Source: Monosporascus cannonballus (Eukaryota; Ascomycota; Sordariomycetes; Xylariales). From it: 64,000 nucleotides of DNA. Made by a program: the position numbers and the translations under genes. Within the stretch, counting starts at the first letter, position 1, and each line of letters opens with the position of its first letter. The DNA lies in NCBI GenBank assembly GCA_004154925.1, contig QJNS01000188.1, positions 1-64,000 of the forward strand. The letters are read 5' to 3'. The notes beneath the pieces are model-generated. The model saw only the letters and a program-made list of their open reading frames with translations, was not told where the DNA came from and did no database searches. Below, piece after piece: positions 45,195-57,263 of this stretch.

Positions 45195-46776
45195 TTAGGT
45201 TTATTATATTCGTTAAATAGTTAAATAATTTTTACGTATTTTTTTTATGTAAGTACTTTTCCTATTTAATTAGGTACTGGATTTTATTTTTAATTATTTT
45301 GAAATCCAGTATTCGTTTAACTTCGTATTCGTTAAAATCTTTTTCGAATTTTAAATTTATTTTTAATAAAATATTTTTAAGTATTAATTAAAGTAAAAAA
45401 ATATGGAAAATAAGGTATATCTTTATATTTTTAAATAATAATAATTTATAATTAATTTTAAAAATAATTTCGTTAATTTTGAACGGTTTAAACTTTTTGA
45501 AATTAAGTTTATCGCTAAATTTTTTCGTTTTAATTTATGAAATATTCGAAATTGCGTTTTATTTTTGGCGTAATAGGTAAATTTTTTTTTTGTTAAAATT
45601 AATTTTTTAATTTTTTTCTTATTATAATACTGGGTTATCCGTTATTAAAAAAATCGTAATTTATTCTGGAAATAAATCTAGATCGTTTTAATCTTTATAA
45701 TTAATATTTTTGCTTTTGAGGTAATTATAATAATTTTTGGTACCTTATTAAGCGGTTATTTAAATTGTTTTATTTTTATATTATGTCCGTATATAGTTAT
45801 ATAAGGAAATACGCCTATATTTTCGTTAATTAAAATATTATAAGCAATTTGTATTAATAATAAACGTAATTTTGCAAATATTATTTTAAGGTTTAATTTA
45901 ATTTTTCGATTTAATTATTTGTTTAAGGATAATACGTTATTAAAAATTTAAATTTAATATTAATTTATTTAAAGAAATTAATACCAAATTTTAAAGTAAA
46001 TAACGTATTTTAATTTAAAACGATTTTTTTAAATATCCTATATTTATTAAAGTATTATTTGATAAACGTGTAAGTTAATTATTTTGCCGTTATATTTTTT
46101 TCAAAAGGTAAAAAGTACTTATATTTGGTAAATTTATTAATAATTACCTATATTCCGTTGTATTCGATTTTAGTAATTAGGTTTTTAAATAAAAGTAAAC
46201 TAATAATAAAGTCCCAAATTATGGTATTTTATGTTTTATTAGAAATATCGGTAAGTTATAATAATCCGTAAAGCTTATGGCGTACTGCCTTAGCCTTATT
46301 ATAAACGTTATAATTTTTGATAGTTATTTTGACCATACGGCGTAACTTAGGGAAATCATATTTTTCTTATAGCCGTCGGGTAGTTTTAAAAATTCCTTAA
46401 TATCCATATAATAGGTTCTTGTGGAATTCCTTTACGAATTATTCCTATTAATCCTTAGGAACATAAATCTTGCTATAATATAATAGCTGGTCCCTTAATT
46501 ATCCCTTTAATTATTAAATTTCCTTAAGTTTTTCTATATCGTAAGAATTCCGGAACCGTATTAAGAGTTCGATAATCGGTTTCTTTATTATTTTATACAG
46601 ATATACAGTTCCGTCCTTATTATATTATAATATCTGCATATTTCTTTTGGAGATTTTGAAATCGTAATCCCCTTTACGACTAAGAATATCTGTCTGGATG
46701 TTTTCCTTTCCTTTAATATGATGTATTTTGAAGTTAAATCTGGACAGAAAAATCCACCATTTTTTATGTCGTTTAT
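45195..46776 (-). pseudogene. Element C integrase / RNase H 3' part (broken)
   Basis: This AT-rich sequence is collinear with the integrase-chromodomain end of pol in elements A and B on the minus strand. The chromodomain counterpart is near 45,230-45,370. No open frame survives. It is cut at 46,776 by the insertion of element B. Confidence 0.75.
46772..46776 (+). repeat. Target-site duplication TTTAT of element B (left copy; right copy 61,286-61,290)
   Basis: TTTAT precedes the LTR start TGTAACG at 46,777 and follows the LTR end GTAACA at 61,285. This gives a 5-bp duplication as expected for Ty3/gypsy integration. Confidence 0.88.
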
Positions 46777-47209
46777 TGTAACGAACCTGTCATACATCCA
46801 CCTGGAGGTATGAGCAGTATCCGAAATGGGTCTTGATTTGCAGGTAATAATAAGACGAGGAATAATTTAATGGTTTGTTCGTTAAAAAGATTTAAAGACT
46901 TTTCCCTTAATTAAAGAATGGTGCAGTTGCCTTTTAGTTAAGAGCTTAAATTGATAACTAAGGAAAAAAACTAAATAGGTGCTATTTACATAAGGGATTC
47001 CAAAGTCTTATATATCCTTCTTACCCTTTCATATCTCCCGTGGTCTCTGGAGATCACGAAAAATCATAATAATTAATGTCCACGGTCTCCTAGTATTTCT
47101 GGAGATTGGCAGAAATCCGAGGTTTATCCGATAGGAGGTGAAAATCCCGAACGTTTCCAACTTCCTGGGCCTCCTTTTGGGTTTAGTGGAATCCCTTTTG
47201 GACGTAACA
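46777..47209 (-). repeat. Element B 3' LTR (433 bp)
   Basis: On the plus strand it runs from TGTAACGAACCTGTCATAC to GGACGTAACA. It is less decayed than its partner at 60,853. A polypurine tract (AAAGGGAGGGAATAA on the minus strand) directly adjoins it at 47,210-47,224. Confidence 0.93.
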
Positions 47210-47392
47210 TTATTCCCTCCCTTTCAGGATCTTTGTCCTTAAAGATAGAAAAAAGTGTCCTTAACCTCTTTTCCTTCTTTACGTCATAACACCATATTAA
47301 CCATATCGGACAGACCTCGAAAACGCATCAAATTTTTTACTGAGAGCCGTCGCAAGCTAATTAAATCGATCTCTTAGTTTGGTTTCGAAGTT

Positions 47393-47896
47393 ATGCCGTA
47401 TACGCGTTGTTTTAAGAAAAAGCTTTTATGCAAAATGTTGGAAGGTCGAAAAAGCTATCAGAATTGTTTGGCGGCCAACGTTCAATCCTGCGATGGAAAC
47501 CATATTTCGCTTTTATCGCTCGAAAACATTCGGGCCGAAAAATACCGGATAAATCGAGAAAAACGACTGGCGGTTCAATAGCTCCAAAAGCTGTCCAATC
47601 GCATCGCTCGGTTGGACCGCCAATCTAAATAGCTATATTCCAAAGGAATGTCGTTTATTCAAAGGGGGCTTCAAAATATAAATGAATTAAAGGAATAAAA
47701 GAAATTAGATACGGAGAAGGGTCGTAAAGAAAAAAAGTAAGCATAGCTTACTTCAGAATTGGATGCGTTAATAAAAGCATTTACCTTTTTCGACTGGAGC
47801 GCCGTAAGGGTTAACTTAAATAGGGGGCCGTTATCGCCTGCAACCTTGGCCGCGTTGGAGACAGTCGGTCAGGATTCTGGCGGTAAAACGTCTTAA
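47393..47896 (+). pseudogene. Antisense reading frame of element B (Zn2Cys6-like plus coiled coil), RIP-broken
   Basis: This is one continuous frame of 168 codons on the strand opposite to pol, without a net frameshift but with about five internal TAG/TAA. It starts MPYTRCFKKKLLCKMLEG, followed by RKSYQNCLAANVQSCDG. The spacing is Y/C-x2-C-x6-C-x8-Y/C-x2-C-x6-C, the Gal4-type zinc-cluster spacing with Tyr at two Cys sites (TGY to TAY is a RIP-type change). A basic/charged helical region follows (LENIRAEKYRINREKRLAVQ, LQKLSNRIARLDRQSK, MSFIQRGLQNINELKE). The C-terminus reads AFTFFDWSAV, then GPLSPATLAALETVG and QDSGGKTS-stop. The upstream region (from about 47,290) is basic and could extend the N-terminus. 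I do not know a characterised function. Confidence 0.75.
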
Positions 47897-47929
47897 CCGG
47901 GTCCATCGTATTTGTCAAATAATTAAATA

Positions 47930-50003
47930 ATTTTTACGTATTTTCTTTATATAAATATTTTTCTTATTTAATTAAGTATTAGATTTTATTTTTAATTATT
48001 TTAAAATCCAGTATTCGTTCGATTTCGTATTCGTTAAAATATTTTTCGAATTTTAGGTTTTTTTTAACGGAACATTTTTAAAAATTGGTTTAAGTAAAAA
48101 AACGTAAAAAATAAAATATATTTTCATATTTTTAAATAGCAATAATCGATAATTAATTTTGGAAATAATTTCGTTAATTTTGAACGAGCCAAACTTTTTA
48201 AAATCGAATTTATCGTTAGGTTTTTTCGTTTTAATCTATAAAATATTCGAAATTACGTTTTATTTTTGGCGTAATAAATAAATCTTATTTTTTTTCGTTA
48301 AAATTAATCCTTTAATTCTTTTTTTATTATAATACTAAGTTATTCGTTATTAAAAAAATCGCAATTTATTTTAAAAACGGGTTTAAATTATTTTAATTTT
48401 TATTATTAATATTTTTGCTTTTAGGGTAATTATAATAATTTTAGGTACCTTATTAAGTAATTATTTAAATTATTTTGTTTTTGCATTATGTCCGTATACC
48501 GTTATATAAGAAAATATACCTATATTTTCGTTAACAGATATGTTATAAGTGATCTGTATTAACGATAAAAGTTTTACCCAGTTATTTTGTTAATAATTAA
48601 CGTAATTTCGAAAGTATTATTCTAGGGTTTAGTTTAATTTTTCGATCTGGCCATCCGTTTAAAGATAATATATTATTAAAAATTTAAACTTAATACCGAT
48701 TTATTTAAAAAAATTGGTACTGAATTTCGAAATAAAAAGCATATTTTTATCGGAAATAAATTTTTCTAATATTCTATACTTATCCAGATAATATTTGATA
48801 AAAACGTAAACCAGCTATTCTGCCGTTATATTTCCTTTAAAAGGTAAAAAGTACCTATATTTGGTAAATTTATCGATAATTACCCATATTCCGTCGTATT
48901 CAACTTTAATAACTGGGTTTTTAAATAAAGGTAAGTTAATAATAAAGTCCCAAGTTATAATATTCTATACCTTATTAGGAATATTAGTAGGTTGTAATAA
49001 CCTATAAGGCTTATGGCGTACTACCTTAACCTTGTTATAAATATTATAATTCTTAATTACTTTCTTGACGATACGGCGTAGCTCTGGAAAATCATATCGT
49101 TCTTATAATCGTCTAATAGTTTTGAAAATTCTTTAGTATTTATGCAATAAGTTTTCATAAAATTCCTTTACAAACCGTTCCTGTTAATCTTTAAGAACAT
49201 AAATTTTGCCATAATATAATAACTAATCTTTAAGCTATCCTTTTAGTTGCTGAATTTCTTTTTATTTCTTTGTATTATAGGAATTCCGGAACCGTATCAA
49301 AAGTTCGGTAATTAGTTTTTTTATTATTTCGCACAATTATATAGTGCCGTCCTTATTATACTATAATATCTGTATACTTTTTTTTGGGAATTTTGGAATT
49401 ATAATTTCCTTTACGACTAAAAATATCCGCCTAAATATTTTCCTTACCCTTAATATAATAAATCTTAAAATTAAATCTAAACAGAAAAATTATTTATTTT
49501 TCATGTTATTTATTCAGTTCTTGGGCTTTCATAAATCGAATAAGGTTTTTATGGTTAAAGTAAATATCGAAAAATTCTTTTATTCCGCTCAAAAAAAGTT
49601 TTTATTTTTTCAAGGCATTAATAATTACCAGTAACTTTTTGTCGTAGATCTGGTATCTGAATTCTGTATCTTAGAATGCTTTTAAGTAATATGCCATTAG
49701 GTACCATTTACCGTTATCCTTTAGCTATTCTAAAACTGCGCCTAGGGCGTATTCCGAAGCGTCTGTCTTTAGGCGTTTCTTCTTATTTAAGTTAGGCATT
49801 CTTACGATAAGTCCATTAGTAATTATCTTCTTCAATTTCCAAAATGCTTTTTTAACTTCCTCTAAAAATTCAAATTCCTTTTTAATATATTCTTTAATAA
49901 TAAGTTTCGTTAATGATTTAATTATGTCTTTATATTTCTTAATTAAACTACGTACATAACCCGTAAATCTTAAAATCTGTCGGATATTTATAATGTTCGC
50001 CTT
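47930..50003 (-). pseudogene. Element B pol 3' part: RNase H, integrase, chromodomain (broken)
   Basis: A minus frame near 49,725-50,033 reads ILRFTGYVRSLIKKYKDIIK and later LKTDASEYALGAVLE, the RT-connection/RNase H region of Ty3/gypsy pol (TDAS motif). Integrase-like sequence follows toward 48,100, and the chromodomain counterpart lies at about 47,930-48,060. Dense stops make it non-functional. Confidence 0.85.
49999..50003 (+). repeat. Target-site duplication GCCTT of element A (left copy; right copy 57,259-57,263)
   Basis: GCCTT occurs immediately before LTR start TGTTACAGG at 50,004 and immediately after LTR end CGTTACA at 57,258. Confidence 0.93.
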
Positions 50004-50421
50004 TGTTACAGGAACAGGGGTTCCTGTCCCCAAGAGACCAACCCTTAAGGCCTAGCGTGGGCCTGTTACGGCTAAACTTCGGACAGGAGGGCTTGGCCTT
50101 ATGAGTAATCTAGGTAATTTAGGTAATCTGGGACTAGATTACATAAATCACATAGATCTATGACATATTTATTTTAAGGAATTAAGATATATAATAAATT
50201 GGACTTTTATATAAATAATACCTATTTAGTTTTGTTTCTTAGTTATTAATCTAAACTTTTAGCCAAAGGTAATTGTACCGTTTTTTAATTAAGAAAAAAA
50301 TACCTTAAAATTTCTTTAACAAATATATTAAATTATTTTTCGCCTTATTGTTACCTGTAAATCAAAACCTTTTTCGGATATTGCTTATATTTCCAAATAA
50401 ATATATAACGGGTTCGTTATA
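50004..50421 (+). repeat. Element A 5' LTR (418 bp)
   Basis: It begins TGTTACAGGAACAGGGGTT and ends GGGTTCGTTATA (CA changed to TA by a transition). It contains the inverted repeat CAGGAAC/GTTCCTG at 50,009-50,026. It is more AT-mutated than the 3' copy. Confidence 0.95.
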
Positions 50422-50639
50422 TTTTAATAATTGTTTAATTAATAACTAATAAATAATTTACCGCTTAATTAAGGTATAAGTTTTCTTAAACTTAATATAA
50501 ACGATAATATAGGATAACGTTTAAAAAATAAACAGCATATATGATTTCCGTTATTAGCTAATAAAATGTTATTAATAAAATTTAACGATTTACCCCCGAT
50601 TAAAGAAATTTTTTAACTAATTAATAATATGGTACCTTT

Positions 50640-52890
50640 TATTACTCGATTTTAAGGAGGCTCGTCATCCTTGTAATCTAAATAATAACTTATCCCGGCC
50701 TTTAAGGATATTATTAAAGTTTAAGGAGAGAAATCAGAAAAGAAAGCGGCTAAGGAAGAAATTAAAGAAAAGTATGGGGCCGAAAGCCAGAAAAAAAAAC
50801 CTATTATAAAAGAAAAATTAAGTGCCCTGGCAGTAAAAGTCCGAACCCTAAAAGAAAAGAATACTCGGCTTATAAAAGGAAAGAAATTAACTTTTCCTTA
50901 GTTTGGCTCCCCCAAAAGGCGAAACCAAAGGGCCGGCTATTAACCCCTTTCGCCGGACCCAAGGCGAATACAAAAAAGAGTTTCGACCCTGCCGCTGTTC
51001 GGCGCAACCCGGATAAGGGAAAAAGTTATTTTACCCCCTGGTTACTATGGAATGCTAAATATCAAGGGCTATAAGTTAACTCCCCCCAAGCCTTACGACG
51101 GATTAAAAAACCTTAATAGATTTTTGGTTTAGGCCAGGTTTTATTTTAAATTTTATAAGAATTTTCTGCCAGAAAAATATTAAAAAATAATTATTATTTC
51201 TTAATTATTAATCGAACTAATCCGCTTATAATTCGAATTTATTTTAACAGATTATTTCAAAAAATACTTAAAAGAATTTTCGGACCTTATTAATTATATT
51301 TTTAACGATTACGAAAATTTCGAAAAAAAATACGTATTTTATTCGGAAATTTAAATAAAAAATAATATATAATTAAATAACTTTATTTTTTCCGCCCAAC
51401 CAAATTAACATCCGAATATACGATTAAATTTAATTATTTAATTATTATTTTTAATTTATTAAAAAATACATTATTTTATTTTTATTACGATAACTTAAAG
51501 CCTTAAATTAAAAATAAACTATATATGGAATTTAAAATAAAATCTTTTACAAAATATATTAATAAGGTTATTATTGCCGATAAACATATTTTTAATCGGT
51601 ACCTTAAAAAGAAAGGAACCGGCAAACAAAGTAACGATAAGAGCTCCCGTAACTAAACCAAGAAAAATAAAGGCAAACCTTAAAAAGAAATAAATTCCGC
51701 TTTGAAAGAATTTAAGAAAAATAAATTTAAAATAAAATATTTTAACTATGGCAAAAAGGGGTATTTTAAGAGCAAATATCGCTTTTCCGCTAAGAGGGAT
51801 TCCAAAAAAAAAGGAATTCCTTAATCCCAGAAAAAAGCCAAAACGGCTAAACAAAAAATCGACAATAAGGCAGAAAAAAAAAGAAAAAAGTTAATTCGAT
51901 TTCTTTCCAGCCAGAATTTATTATTATTACAATTATTTAAATCTAGAGCGATATCCAAAAGTACGAAAATTATCCTATTTGCCAAAATTTTAAAATTAAA
52001 ACCTGCAAATATTATCCAGAATAAACGGTTTTTAGAATAATTATAAAACTAAGATATTAATATTACCTTAATTTCCAGAAGTATAAGATATATATAAAGG
52101 ACGGTTAATTTCGACCAAATATTAATAATTACGGATAATTATTCCCAAAGCTTTATGAATTTTTAAAATATATTATTTACAAAAAAATATTATTAATAAA
52201 TCTTTATAACTTATTATATTTTATTATTTATTATTAGGATAATTATTTTATTTATTTTAAAGCTAAAAAAAAATTTTTTTGGCCCGGGTGGAATAATAAA
52301 ACTTTTACCGAATTAAACGATAAATGCCGATATATTAAAATTTCCCGATAACCAAAATACTTTAAATCTTATTACTTATATCCCGAATTAAAACGGAATT
52401 AAAAAGTTATATCGCAAAAATACCTATGTTATTCCCTAATACTTTATATTTAATATAAGTTCTTAAATATGGGAACATTTCTTTCGAAAATTTACCTTTT
52501 TAATCCTATAATTCGGGAAAAGCGGAATAAAAGGGTAAACCAGAAAAAAGGCCCGATTTTAAAGCCTTAATGCAAATACGGCAAAAAAACATGGTTCCGG
52601 TATAAGAACGATTAATACATTAAATATGCTGTTAAAAAAGTTCGCGAATAAAGATTCGTTTAAATCGAAAAGTATCAAAAATTAAAAAATTATAAAGGCT
52701 TTCGAAAATAAAGTATCGAAAAGCCTTAACCGATAAAACCTTATGCGAAGTAATAAAAAGAACGTACAGCCAAATTAAGATCCTTTTCCGATATAAAAGC
52801 AAAATACTTAAGGCCATAATTAATTCCGGAATAAAAAGTAATTTTATTTCCCCCATAACGGCAGAAAAATATTAAATTCCCTGGAAATAT
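50640..52890 (+). pseudogene. Element A gag remnant
   Basis: Lys/Glu-rich coding-like sequence (about 50,720-50,900) precedes a capsid-like stretch. A nucleocapsid zinc knuckle at about 51,737-51,783 reads YFNYGKKGYFKSKY, in which the expected Cys and His positions are Tyr. TGY-to-TAY and CAY-to-TAY are the changes RIP makes. No continuous frame remains. Confidence 0.8.
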
Positions 52891-55800
52891 AAGTTAAAGT
52901 TCTATAAGTTACGTACGGTGGATAACAGCTTATTTACGTATAAAGGAAAACGAATTTTTCGAAAAACGGAAAAATTTCCAGTACAAATTTAAGGATATTA
53001 AAAATATATTTCGTTGGATATCGTTAATATTTCCGGATACGATATTATTTTAGGAATACCTTGGTTTTATTTTAGTAATTTACGGATTAATTAGAAAAAG
53101 CGAACGTTTTCTTAAAACAAAATATTAAATAAAAATAATTAAGAAATTTGTTATGTTATTAAGGAAGTACGGATTTTTAATTAGATTTTTACGGTACCTC
53201 CGGAATATCAAAAATTTAAAAAATTATTTAAGGATAAAGAAAATTACGAATTACCGCCATACGGTTAATAGGATTACCGGATACCTATTAAAAAAGGGTA
53301 TTATTTTAAATTTTATAAAATTTATTATATAAATTTAAAAAAATATTTAATTTTTTAATTCCCTTATTAAATATTTAGTCCTTATAATATTAAAAATTAA
53401 AAATAATAAATAAAGGATTAATAAAAACGGAAACCTTATTTACCGAAAAATACTCGATTATAAATAATTAAATAATATTACGATTAAAAACGAATATCCT
53501 TTAATTTTTATAAATACCCTAAAGGAAAATGCTAACAAAGTTAAATGGTTTACGGCGCTTGATTTTCGCAATAATTATTACCGTATCAAAATGGCCAAAA
53601 GAGAAAAATAGAAAACGGTATTTAGAATAATACATGGATTTTATAAGTACCGAATAATACTTATGAGATTTATTAATACTTCCGCTAATTTCCAAAATTT
53701 AGTCATAATTATTTTTTAACAATATTTGGACAAATTTATATTCGTTTACCTCGACGATATCCTTATTTATTCCGAAACCCTAAAAAAGCATAAGAAATAT
53801 ATCGTTTAAATGCTTAAAATTTTGGACGAAATTAATATTTAAGTTAACCTTATTAAAAACGTATAACATATTTAGAAATTGGATTTTTTGGGATTTATTT
53901 TTATACCAGATCAAATTTAAATTTAACGTTTTAAGTTGGAAGTAATTAAGGATTAATTTATCCTTAATAAAGCGACCGTTATAAATATCTAATAAATTTT
54001 AAGATTTACGGATTACGTACGTGGCCTAATTAAGAGATATGGAAATATAATTAAATTTTTAACGAAATTTATTATTAAGGAATATATTAGGAAAAAATTC
54101 GAACTTTTAAAAGAAATAAAAAAAACGTTCCGGAAATTAAAAAAGGTAATTATTAATGGATTTATTGTAAGGATGCCAAATCCAAATAAAACGAAACGAT
54201 TAAAGATAAATATTTTAAAATACGCCTTGGGCGCAGTTTTAAAATTGTTAGAAAATAACGGTAAATGGTATTTAATGGCATATTATTCCAAAGTATTCCG
54301 AAATACAGAATTTAAATATTAAATTTACGACAAAAAGTTATTGGCAATTATTAATGCTTTTAAGGAATAAGAACTTTTCCTTAGCGGAACAAAAAAACTT
54401 TTTGATATTTACTTTGATTACAAAAATTTTACGCGATTTATAAAAGCCCAAAAACTAAACAAACGATACGAAAAATGGTGGATTTTTTTATTTAAATTTA
54501 ATTTTAAGATATATTATATTAAGGGAAAAAAAACATCTAAGCGGATATCCTTAGTCGCAAAAGCGATTATAACTCCAAAATTCCCAAAAAAAGTATATAA
54601 ATATTATAGTATAATAAGGACGGAACTATACGATTATATGAAATAATAAAAAAACCAACCACTAAATTCTTAATATGGTTCCAAAATTTTTACGATGCAA
54701 AAAAACAAAAAAAATTTAATAACTAAAAGGATAACCAAAAAAATTAATTATTATATTACGGCAAAATTTACGTTCCTAAGGATTAATAGGAATAATTTGT
54801 AAAGGAATTTTATAAAAACCCGTTATACGGATATTAAAGGATTTTCAAAATTATTTAACGATTATAAGAATAATACGATTTTCCGGAATTACGCCGTATT
54901 ATTAAAAAGGTAATTAAGGATTATAACGTTTGTAATAAGGCTAAAGTAATACGTTATAAGCCTTACGGGCTATTATAACTTACCGATATTCCTAATAAAG
55001 CATAGAACACCATAATTTGAAATTTTATTATTAATTTATTTTTATTTAAAGACCTAATTATTAAAATCGAATATGACGAAATATGGGTAATTATTAATAA
55101 ATTTACCAAATATGGGTATTTTTTATTTTTTAAAGGAAATATAACGGTAAAATAAATGGCTTACGCCTTTATTAAATAATATCTTAATAAGCATGGGATA
55201 TCTAAAAAGATTATTTTAAATCGAAATACATTATTTATTTCAAAATTCGGTATTAACTTTTTCAAATAAATTAATATTAAACTTAAGTTTTTAATAACGT
55301 ATTATTCTTAAACGGATAATTAAACCGAAAAATTAAATTAAATCCTGGAATAATATTTACGAAATTACGTTAATTATTAATAAAATAATTAGGTAAAACT
55401 TTTACCATTAATATAAATCGCTTATAATATATTTATTAATAAGAATATAAGCATATTTTTTTATATAGCTATATACGAACATAATGCAAAAATAAAACGA
55501 CCTAAATAACCGCTTAACAAAATACCAAAAATTATTATAATTACCCCAAAAGCAAAGATATTAATAACAAAAATTAAAACAATTTAAGCCCGTTTTCAAA
55601 ACGAATTACCATTTTTGTAATAACGGATAATCCAATATTATAATAAGAAAAAAAATTAAAGGATTAATTTTAACGAAAGGAAATAAAATTTACTTATTAC
55701 GTTAAAAATAAAACGTAATTTCGAATATCTTATAAATTAAAATAAAAAGATTTAACGATAAATTCGACTTTAAGAAATTTGGCCTATTTAAAATTAACGA

Positions 55801-56065
55801 AATTATTTCTAAAATTAATTACTGATTATCGTTATTTAAAAACATAAAAATATACCCTATTTTCCATATTTTTCTATTTAAATTAATACCTAAAAACGCC
55901 CCTTTAAAAATAAACTTAAAATTCGAAAAAGATTGTGACGAATACGAAATTAAACGAATACTAAATTCCAGAATAATTAAAAATAAAATCCAGTACCTAA
56001 TTAAATAGGAAGGATATTTATATAAAAAAATACGTAGGAATTATTTAAACATTTAACGAATGCAA
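52890..56065 (+). pseudogene. Element A pol remnant: protease, RT, RNase H, integrase, chromodomain
   Basis: Landmarks in order: a protease-like DIILGIPWF segment near 53,040; RT segments YYRIKMAK and FKYRIILM-type near 53,575-53,670; QYLDKFIFVYLDDILIYSE with YLDD codons at 53,747-53,758; RNase H about 54,150-54,600; integrase core about 54,800-55,450 (EIWVIINKFTKYGYF); and a chromodomain about 55,935-56,060 (DEYEIKRILNSRIIKNKIQY). The chromodomain's expected Trp after LIK is TAG. The chromodomain places it among chromoviruses, whose integrase is known to target chromatin marks. All segments are broken. Confidence 0.9.
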
Positions 56066-56074
56066 TAAACCTGG

Positions 56075-56630
56075 TTAAGACGTATTACCGCCAAAATCCT
56101 AACCGACCGTTTTTAATACGGCTAAGGTTACAGGCGATAACGGTCCCCCGCTTAAATCTAAACCTTCGGCGTTTCAATCGAAAAAATAAACGCCTCCAAA
56201 ACGGCGTCTATCTTAAATACAAACTGTATTTGTTTTATGTTTATGCGACGTTACTTTTTTTTTATCTTTTCTCGTTCTTTTAGTTAATTTAACTTTAAAT
56301 CTTCTTTTAACAATTTTACCGCCTTTTTTTAAAGAGGTTTTGTTAAAGGCGTAACCGTTTTAATTTCCCAATAAATTTTTTCGATTCTTTATTTTGACGA
56401 CGTCGCAATTTATCTAGTTCTTTTTTGCAACCTTTTGATAAGCTAGGAAGTTATCTTTAATTTCGCGTTATTTTTTTTTGAAAACGCTTTTACGTTTTAT
56501 TTATTTTCTTTAAGGAATTTATGGTTAAAACGTTATAAGAAAGGCGTTAATAACGAGTACAGCAATCATAACTCGGGTAATCCAACGCGTAAAAACAATT
56601 CTTTTCGCCAAGTCGAATATAGTTAAAATA
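56075..56630 (-). pseudogene. Antisense reading frame of element A (Zn2Cys6-like plus coiled coil), RIP-broken
   Basis: It lies on the strand opposite to A's pol, with its stop about 10 bp beyond the chromodomain end. The cysteine-type block at 56,630-56,535 reads YFNYIRLGEKNCFYALDYPS followed by YDCCTRY. The spacing is C-x8-Y-x2-C, with Tyr at further expected Cys positions. The C-terminus reads GGPLSPVTLAVLKTVG and ends NTS-stop, matching copies in B and C. One net frameshift and several stops interrupt it. Confidence 0.65.
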
Positions 56631-56840
56631 AGTAAAGGCTTTGGTCCCGAATTTTTTAATCGATTTAATACGAATATCGCGGGAATTACGTTAATTTAAA
56701 CGAGGTTTTCTTTTTTTTTTCGGATACGGCCTATTATAGTAAAATTAGCTGGGATATCTTTAAAAATTATTTCCAATAAGGCGAAGTGGCTATTTACGAT
56801 TTTTATCTTTAAGATAAAAATCTTTGGAAAAGGGAAATAA

Positions 56841-57258
56841 TGTTACAGGAACAGGGGTTCCTGTCCTTAAGAGATTAACCTTTAAGGCCTAACGTAAGCC
56901 TGTTACGGCTAAATTTCGGACAGGAGGGCTTGGCCTTATAAGTGATTTAAGTGATTTAGGTGATTTGGGACTAGATTATATAGATTACATAGATCTACGA
57001 TATACTTATTTTGAGGAATTGGGATATATAGTGAATCGGATTTTCATATAAATAGCACCTACTTAGTTTCGCTCCTTAGCTATTAATCTAAGCTTTTAGC
57101 CAGAGGTAACTGTACCGTTCTTTGATTAAGAGAGGAGTACCTTGAAATTTCTTTAACGAACATACTAAATTATTCCTTGCCTTATTGTTACTTGCAAATC
57201 AAGACCTTTTTCGGATACTGCTCATACCTCCAGGTGGATGTATGACAGGTTCGTTACA
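56841..57258 (+). repeat. Element A 3' LTR (418 bp)
   Basis: It is identical in length to the 5' LTR and ends CAGGTTCGTTACA. Differences from the 5' LTR are mostly C-to-T and G-to-A. Confidence 0.95.
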
Positions 57259-57263
57259 GCCTT
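57259..57263 (+). repeat. Target-site duplication GCCTT of element A (right copy)
   Basis: This is the partner of 49,999-50,003, directly after the 3' LTR. Confidence 0.93.

Larger units (their letters stand above)
50004..57258 (+). mobile_element. Element A: complete 7,255-bp Ty3/gypsy chromodomain retroelement nested in B
   Basis: Both LTRs are exactly 418 bp and flanked by GCCTT duplications. Internal order on the plus strand is gag with a CCHC-type knuckle, protease, reverse transcriptase, RNase H, integrase and chromodomain, which is the Ty3/gypsy chromovirus order. An antisense frame lies before the 3' LTR. A purine-rich tract (AAAAGGGAAATAA) precedes the 3' LTR. All frames contain many TAA/TAG codons, so no autonomous activity is expected. 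Confidence 0.95.
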
